Source: Bacteroidales bacterium UBA1189 (GTDB lineage Bacteria > Bacteroidota > Bacteroidia > Bacteroidales > Bacteroidaceae). Taken from it: DNA of 10,250 bases. Below, one piece after another: positions 7,770 through 10,250 of the stretch. A model generated the notes under the pieces. It ran no database searches, was not told the DNA's origin, and saw only the letters and a program-made list of their open reading frames with translations. Both the position numbers and the translations under genes were made by a program. The first letter of the stretch is position 1. Every line of letters begins with the position of its first letter. The stretch lies in the NCBI GenBank assembly GCA_002309805.1, contig DBYJ01000026.1:483-10732 (forward strand), read 5' to 3'.

Positions 7770-7793
7770 GGCAACTAATAGTATTTGACCCCA
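7770..7793 (+). repeat. Left terminal inverted repeat of the MITE
   Basis: It reads GGCAACTAATAG then TATTTGACCCCA. It pairs with the complement of 7967-7991 apart from three mismatches and one gap. Confidence 0.72.
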
Positions 7794-7966
7794 TACGTTT
7801 CCTGCTTCAACGAGTCGCCAACGTCAGCACATAAAGCACTTGGTTGGACTTATATCCCCTCCATCAGGCTCTCTCCACGTGCCAATGGGTACTATATTGC
7901 GTATAAAACGCTGAATTATCCGCTATTAAGACCCATCAAGGGGTCACGCTAACAATAAATATCACT

Positions 7967-7991
7967 TGGGGTCAAAAAGTATATAGTTACC
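7967..7991 (-). repeat. Right terminal inverted repeat of the MITE
   Basis: The complement reads GGTAACTATATAC then TTTTTGACCCCA, matching the left end. Confidence 0.72.
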
Positions 7992-7999
7992 ATTACATA
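7992..7999 (+). repeat. Target-site duplication, right copy (ATTACATA)
   Basis: This is the exact second copy of the 8-base duplication. The transporter remnant begins directly after it. Confidence 0.75.
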
Positions 8000-8698
8000 A
8001 GATTCCAGCAACAGACGAAGAACGTCAAAGATTCCATCGAAAATGTGAGCCATTTGTCACTACACCAGATTATCGCTGCTCTGCTGGTGCTGTTCGTTTT
8101 GATGTTCTCCAAGGATTTTTACACCGCAAACATCCAAAGAGTTACCTAACGTTCTACATGATTGAGAGGTTCCGACTTTCGGTTACGGGTTCGCTATATA
8201 TGCTATTCGCTTTCTTCGTCTCTACGGCCGTCGGACTGCTGATTGAAGGAGAGGTCGGTGACAGTTTAGGACGGAAGTATGTTATCTGGGTGAGCATTCT
8301 CGGCTCATCGCCATTCGCCATGCAGCTTACGTACTGCAACTTGACGTGGATTATTATCTTTGTCATCCTTGTAGTATGGTGATGTCATCGGCCATCCTCG
8401 TCTATGGCTCAGAACTCCTGCCTGGCAATGTCGGCATGACCTCTGGTGCATTCTTTGATCTGTCCTTTGGCTTGGGTGGCATCGGCTCTGCATCTTTGGT
8501 TGGTTGGCTGATATTACGAGCATTTAGTATGTATTCCTGCTGACGGCTTTTCTACCTTTGTTAGGATTGTTACATACCTATTGCCAAATATTAAGGAGAA
8601 GAATTGATGAAGAGGAGCATCTGAGAAACCTGACCTTCAAACATGGTCAAGATTATGAAGGTCATGGATGCTGCGAAAAAGATTCTACGGCAGTCTAG
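8000..8698 (+). pseudogene. fsr: Fosmidomycin-resistance (Fsr-type) MFS transporter, C-terminal remnant
   Basis: Only the C-terminal half remains, corresponding to roughly the last half of E. coli Fsr from my memory of that sequence. Recognisable blocks in order are LFVLMFSKDFYTANI, SYLTFYMIERFRLS, EGEVGDSLGRKYVIWVSILG (an MFS loop motif), SSAILVYGSELLPGNVGM, SFGLGGIG, DITSI and TAFLPLLGLL. They lie in three reading frames. The frame changes near 8138, near 8372 and near 8503, and a TAG at 8525 replaces a codon where Fsr has glutamate. The last frame ends at 8698. The N-terminal half is absent and the MITE lies at the break. An intact protein would be an inner-membrane efflux pump; this copy cannot be functional. 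Confidence 0.85.
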
Positions 8699-8710
8699 GA
8701 ACATGCACCA

Positions 8711-9062
8711 ATGGGAAGAAAGTTCCTGTCTGAGACTATCATAACGGCTGATATGGAGAAGAACGGAGGCTTTGTGGTTGAAGATGACGGTAAGATAGTC
8801 GGCAACTTTACTTTCTTACCATCTCCAAAACCAACCTATTATAATATATATTGGTGGTAAGTGGCTTGATGACACAAGGCCTTATCATGTAGTCTACAAA
8901 ATCGCCTGTTATCCTGATGTTCATGGTATATTCAGCAGCGTTATGGACTTCTGTTTTTTCCGTGATACAAACATTCGTATAAACACTCATTATGACAACA
9001 GAATCATGCAGCATATTATTGCCTTTTATAAAGCAAATTCTTCTGGTATAATTTTTTCTATA
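8711..9062 (+). pseudogene. GNAT N-acetyltransferase remnant
   Basis: The first frame, from ATG 8711, gives GGFVVEDDGKIVGNFTFLPS, a typical GNAT strand pair, and stops at 8858. After a one-base slip inside an AT-rich run near 8840-8850, the other frame continues with GGKWLDDTRPYHVVYKIA, then DVHGIFSSVMDF, then NIRINTHYDNRIMQH, then a degraded SGIIF. These match the acetyl-CoA-binding and C-terminal parts of small Bacteroidota and Firmicutes GNAT proteins (RIDTHxDNxxMQ ... GII). The start lacks the first strand and helix expected of the fold, so it is either shortened or already eroded. It lies 12 bases after the transporter remnant and is equally decayed. Confidence 0.75.
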
Positions 9063-9324
9063 ATGATAGATGCTGATGACCTGATTGATACTCTCTCTGT
9101 AAGTGCTGTTTTGGATAAAATAAAAACAACGGAACAACTGAGGCTGGTGAGTATAATGATGCCCCCAACAGTTGAGAGCTTTATAAAAGAAATGGGTGCA
9201 TAATATGGATTTACATTTGTACACTATGGGTGTGAAGTTTACAGCTGAGAATCAGTATTATGACTTGTTGCTTTTTGTAAACGTGCATTTCCAAAGAGAT
9301 TTTATCATTAATAATATGAGATAA
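9063..9324 (+). other. Unidentified gene fragments (two short open frames)
   Basis: The first frame (9063-9203, 46 residues; it also continues the GNAT frame) reads MIDADDLIDTL ... IMMPPTVESFIKEMGA. The second (9205-9324, 39 residues) includes VKFTAENQYYDLLLF and FQRDFIINNM. Placed end to end they faintly recall the DUF1016/YhcG PD-(D/E)XK region (FLxELGxGFxFV ... YxDLLFYH), with YGFTFV readable across the junction in another frame. That resemblance is weak. Neither has a promoter or convincing start, and they may be debris from one lost gene. Confidence 0.3.
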
Positions 9325-9358
9325 GATTGAGGAATTCCTCAATCTTATCCATAATATG
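9311..9358. repeat. Direct repeats ATAATATG flanking the palindrome
   Basis: ATAATATG occurs at 9311-9318 and 9351-9358, each separated by exactly one base from the 30-bp palindrome. A third copy is at 9200-9207. The symmetry suggests a small insertion with its target duplication, or a recombinase site, but the motif is AT-rich and chance is possible. Confidence 0.4.
9320..9349. terminator. Perfect 30-bp palindrome, probable bidirectional terminator
   Basis: Positions 9320-9334 (GATAAGATTGAGGAA) are the exact reverse complement of 9335-9349. A transcript from either strand folds into a long hairpin. It lies at the end of the plus-strand fragments and 40 bases after the integrase stop, where a terminator for converging transcription is expected. 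There is no long T-run on either side, and a perfect palindrome leaves no natural loop, so it may instead be a protein-binding or mobile palindromic site. Confidence 0.55.
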
Positions 9359-9389
9359 TACAGATTTGCTCTTACTTTTTTATTGCGTT

Positions 9390-10250
9390 TTAAAGTCTTA
9401 GAACTGTTTTGCGCAACTGTTCATCGGAGAGCTGGGCATAAACTTGAGTACTTGAAACGGATTTATGTCCCATTAGCTTCGCAATCGTATAAATGTCAGT
9501 ACCTTTATTCAATAACAACATAGCAAAGGAATGTCTAAAGCAGTGAAAGGTAATGTGCTTTTTTATATTGGCTTTTTCTATCATCAAAGGAATCTCTTTA
9601 TTCAACATATATTCCGTAAGACCAGGGAAAACACGGGAACCATCTTTCCTGAGAGAACGCAATAGTTTTGTCGCAGACGTAGACAAAGGTAGGCTGATTG
9701 CTTTTTTCGTCTTGTGTATGGTAAGACTGATGCTTGATTTGTTCTTGTACCGCAAATTGATGTCTTTCCATTCAAGATAGATTATATCAGCTCTTCTAAG
9801 TCCTGTATAAATAGACAAGAGTGCAGCTTGCTTAATCATTATATTTTCCGAATAATCAAGATTCTCCAATTGTTGTATTTCGTTTTCTTCAAGATATTCT
9901 TTCTTGTTGTCATGATTCCAATGTATTCTCTTAACATCAACTGCTATGTTGTTTTGTAAAATTCCGTCCTTGTAGGCAAGTCCTACAACTGACAGGAACG
10001 CGTTGAAATATGCAGCTGCAGTATTGTGTTTAAGTTTGCTGTTCCTTTTACAGCCAGTCTCCTTAATCAGATATTTTGAGTATTTTTCGCAGAAACTTAC
10101 GGATAAATCTTTGAAACTGCATTTATTGTTGCAGAATCTTTTGAAGTGTTTATAACTGCAGATGTACTTGATGCCATAGTATTCGCAGCAATTTCGGAAA
10201 TAATCAAGAAAACTTCCGTTTAGTTGTCCTTTCAATATAAAGGAATAATC
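9390..10250 (-). CDS. Tyrosine recombinase / integrase, N-terminus beyond the right edge
   Basis: The frame is open to the last base of the window (286 residues visible) and has no ATG near its beginning; a TTG at 10235 is internal, since the frame continues upstream. Residues about 1-110 form the SAM-like core-binding domain, and the C-terminal domain carries a full catalytic set: R152 in TGLRRAD, K180 in IHKTKK, H236 and R239 in HCFRHS, H262 in GHKS, and Y271 in VYAQLS (numbered from the first visible codon). Bacteroidota integrases of this type usually have about 400 residues, so roughly 100 (arm-binding domain) are missing to the right. Low G+C (20 of 60 in 9781-9840) sets it apart from the AbiE genes. 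It could belong to a conjugative or mobilisable element carrying this island, or be an invertase; I cannot tell without its flanks. Confidence 0.88.
   Translation of the reverse strand, partial: DYSFILKGQLNGSFLDYFRNCCEYYGIKYICSYKHFKRFCNNKCSFKDLSVSFCEKYSKYLIKETGCKRNSKLKHNTAAAYFNAFLSVVGLAYKDGILQNNIAVDVKRIHWNHDNKKEYLEENEIQQLENLDYSENIMIKQAALLSIYTGLRRADIIYLEWKDINLRYKNKSSISLTIHKTKKAISLPLSTSATKLLRSLRKDGSRVFPGLTEYMLNKEIPLMIEKANIKKHITFHCFRHSFAMLLLNKGTDIYTIAKLMGHKSVSSTQVYAQLSDEQLRKTVLRL

Larger units (their letters stand above)
7770..7991. mobile_element. 222-bp MITE with terminal inverted repeats and 8-bp target duplication
   Basis: The ends are inverted repeats of 24 and 25 bases, both starting GG(C/T)AACTA and ending TTTGACCCCA toward the interior. 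About 21 aligned positions match, with one gap. Perfect ATTACATA duplications flank them. The interior has no transposase frame, so the element must be moved in trans. It contains small hairpins (GACCC/GGGTC at 7930-7945). Ends starting with GG and 8-bp duplications fit the IS1595 family, which is inference; other families also make 8-bp duplications. The exact duplication suggests a fairly recent insertion compared with the decay of the adjacent pseudogene. Confidence 0.75.

Noticed and set aside
8808..9224. 138-residue minus-strand frame with Cys/His-rich start
   Set aside because: It is antisense to the GNAT remnant, whose conserved blocks explain the sequence. It shows no motif of its own.
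1..10250. CRISPR array, tRNA or rRNA
   Set aside because: I saw no regularly spaced repeats, no cloverleaf-like segment and no rRNA signature.

Overview
The window looks like accessory DNA from a member of the Bacteroidota, most plausibly a Bacteroides or Prevotella relative. The reasons are TAnnTTTG-type promoter boxes, A-rich leaders in place of strong ribosome binding sites at most gene starts, a Bacteroidota-style tyrosine recombinase at the right edge, and protein families typical of that phylum. There is no core housekeeping gene, so I read the window as part of a defence island inside, or next to, an integrated element.

Layout. Positions 1-292 hold no gene, but a good promoter points out of the left edge. 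From 6109 down to 293, all on the minus strand and almost without spacers, lies a four-gene operon. In transcription order it encodes a Mrr-like PD-(D/E)XK nuclease with a probable winged helix, a large ABC/SMC-type ATPase of the AAA_15/PtuA kind, a PtuB-like HNH endonuclease, and an HExxH metallopeptidase. Upstream on the same strand (7646-6192) is an AbiE type IV toxin-antitoxin pair, antitoxin first. Its promoter overlaps an imperfect inverted repeat that is a good candidate for the AbiEi operator. Positions 7770-7991 hold a 222-bp element with terminal inverted repeats and a perfect 8-bp target duplication, so it is a MITE. Positions 8000-9324 (plus strand) are a gene graveyard: the C-terminal half of a fosmidomycin-resistance (Fsr-type) MFS transporter with several frameshifts, a broken GNAT acetyltransferase, and unidentified fragments. 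A perfect 30-bp palindrome flanked by direct repeats follows. The right edge (9390-10250, minus) is a tyrosine recombinase whose N-terminus lies outside the window.

How the parts may work together. The ATPase plus HNH pair resembles Septu (PtuA/PtuB). Here it is translationally coupled to an extra nuclease upstream and a metallopeptidase downstream, and I do not recognise that four-part set as a named system. A reasonable inference is an anti-phage system in which the ATPase senses or translocates, the two nucleases attack nucleic acid, and the peptidase either activates a partner or acts as a Lit-like effector. AbiE lies 82 bp upstream on the same strand with no obvious promoter between, so the two systems may share a transcript. 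All functional statements about the four-gene set are inference from domains and gene order.
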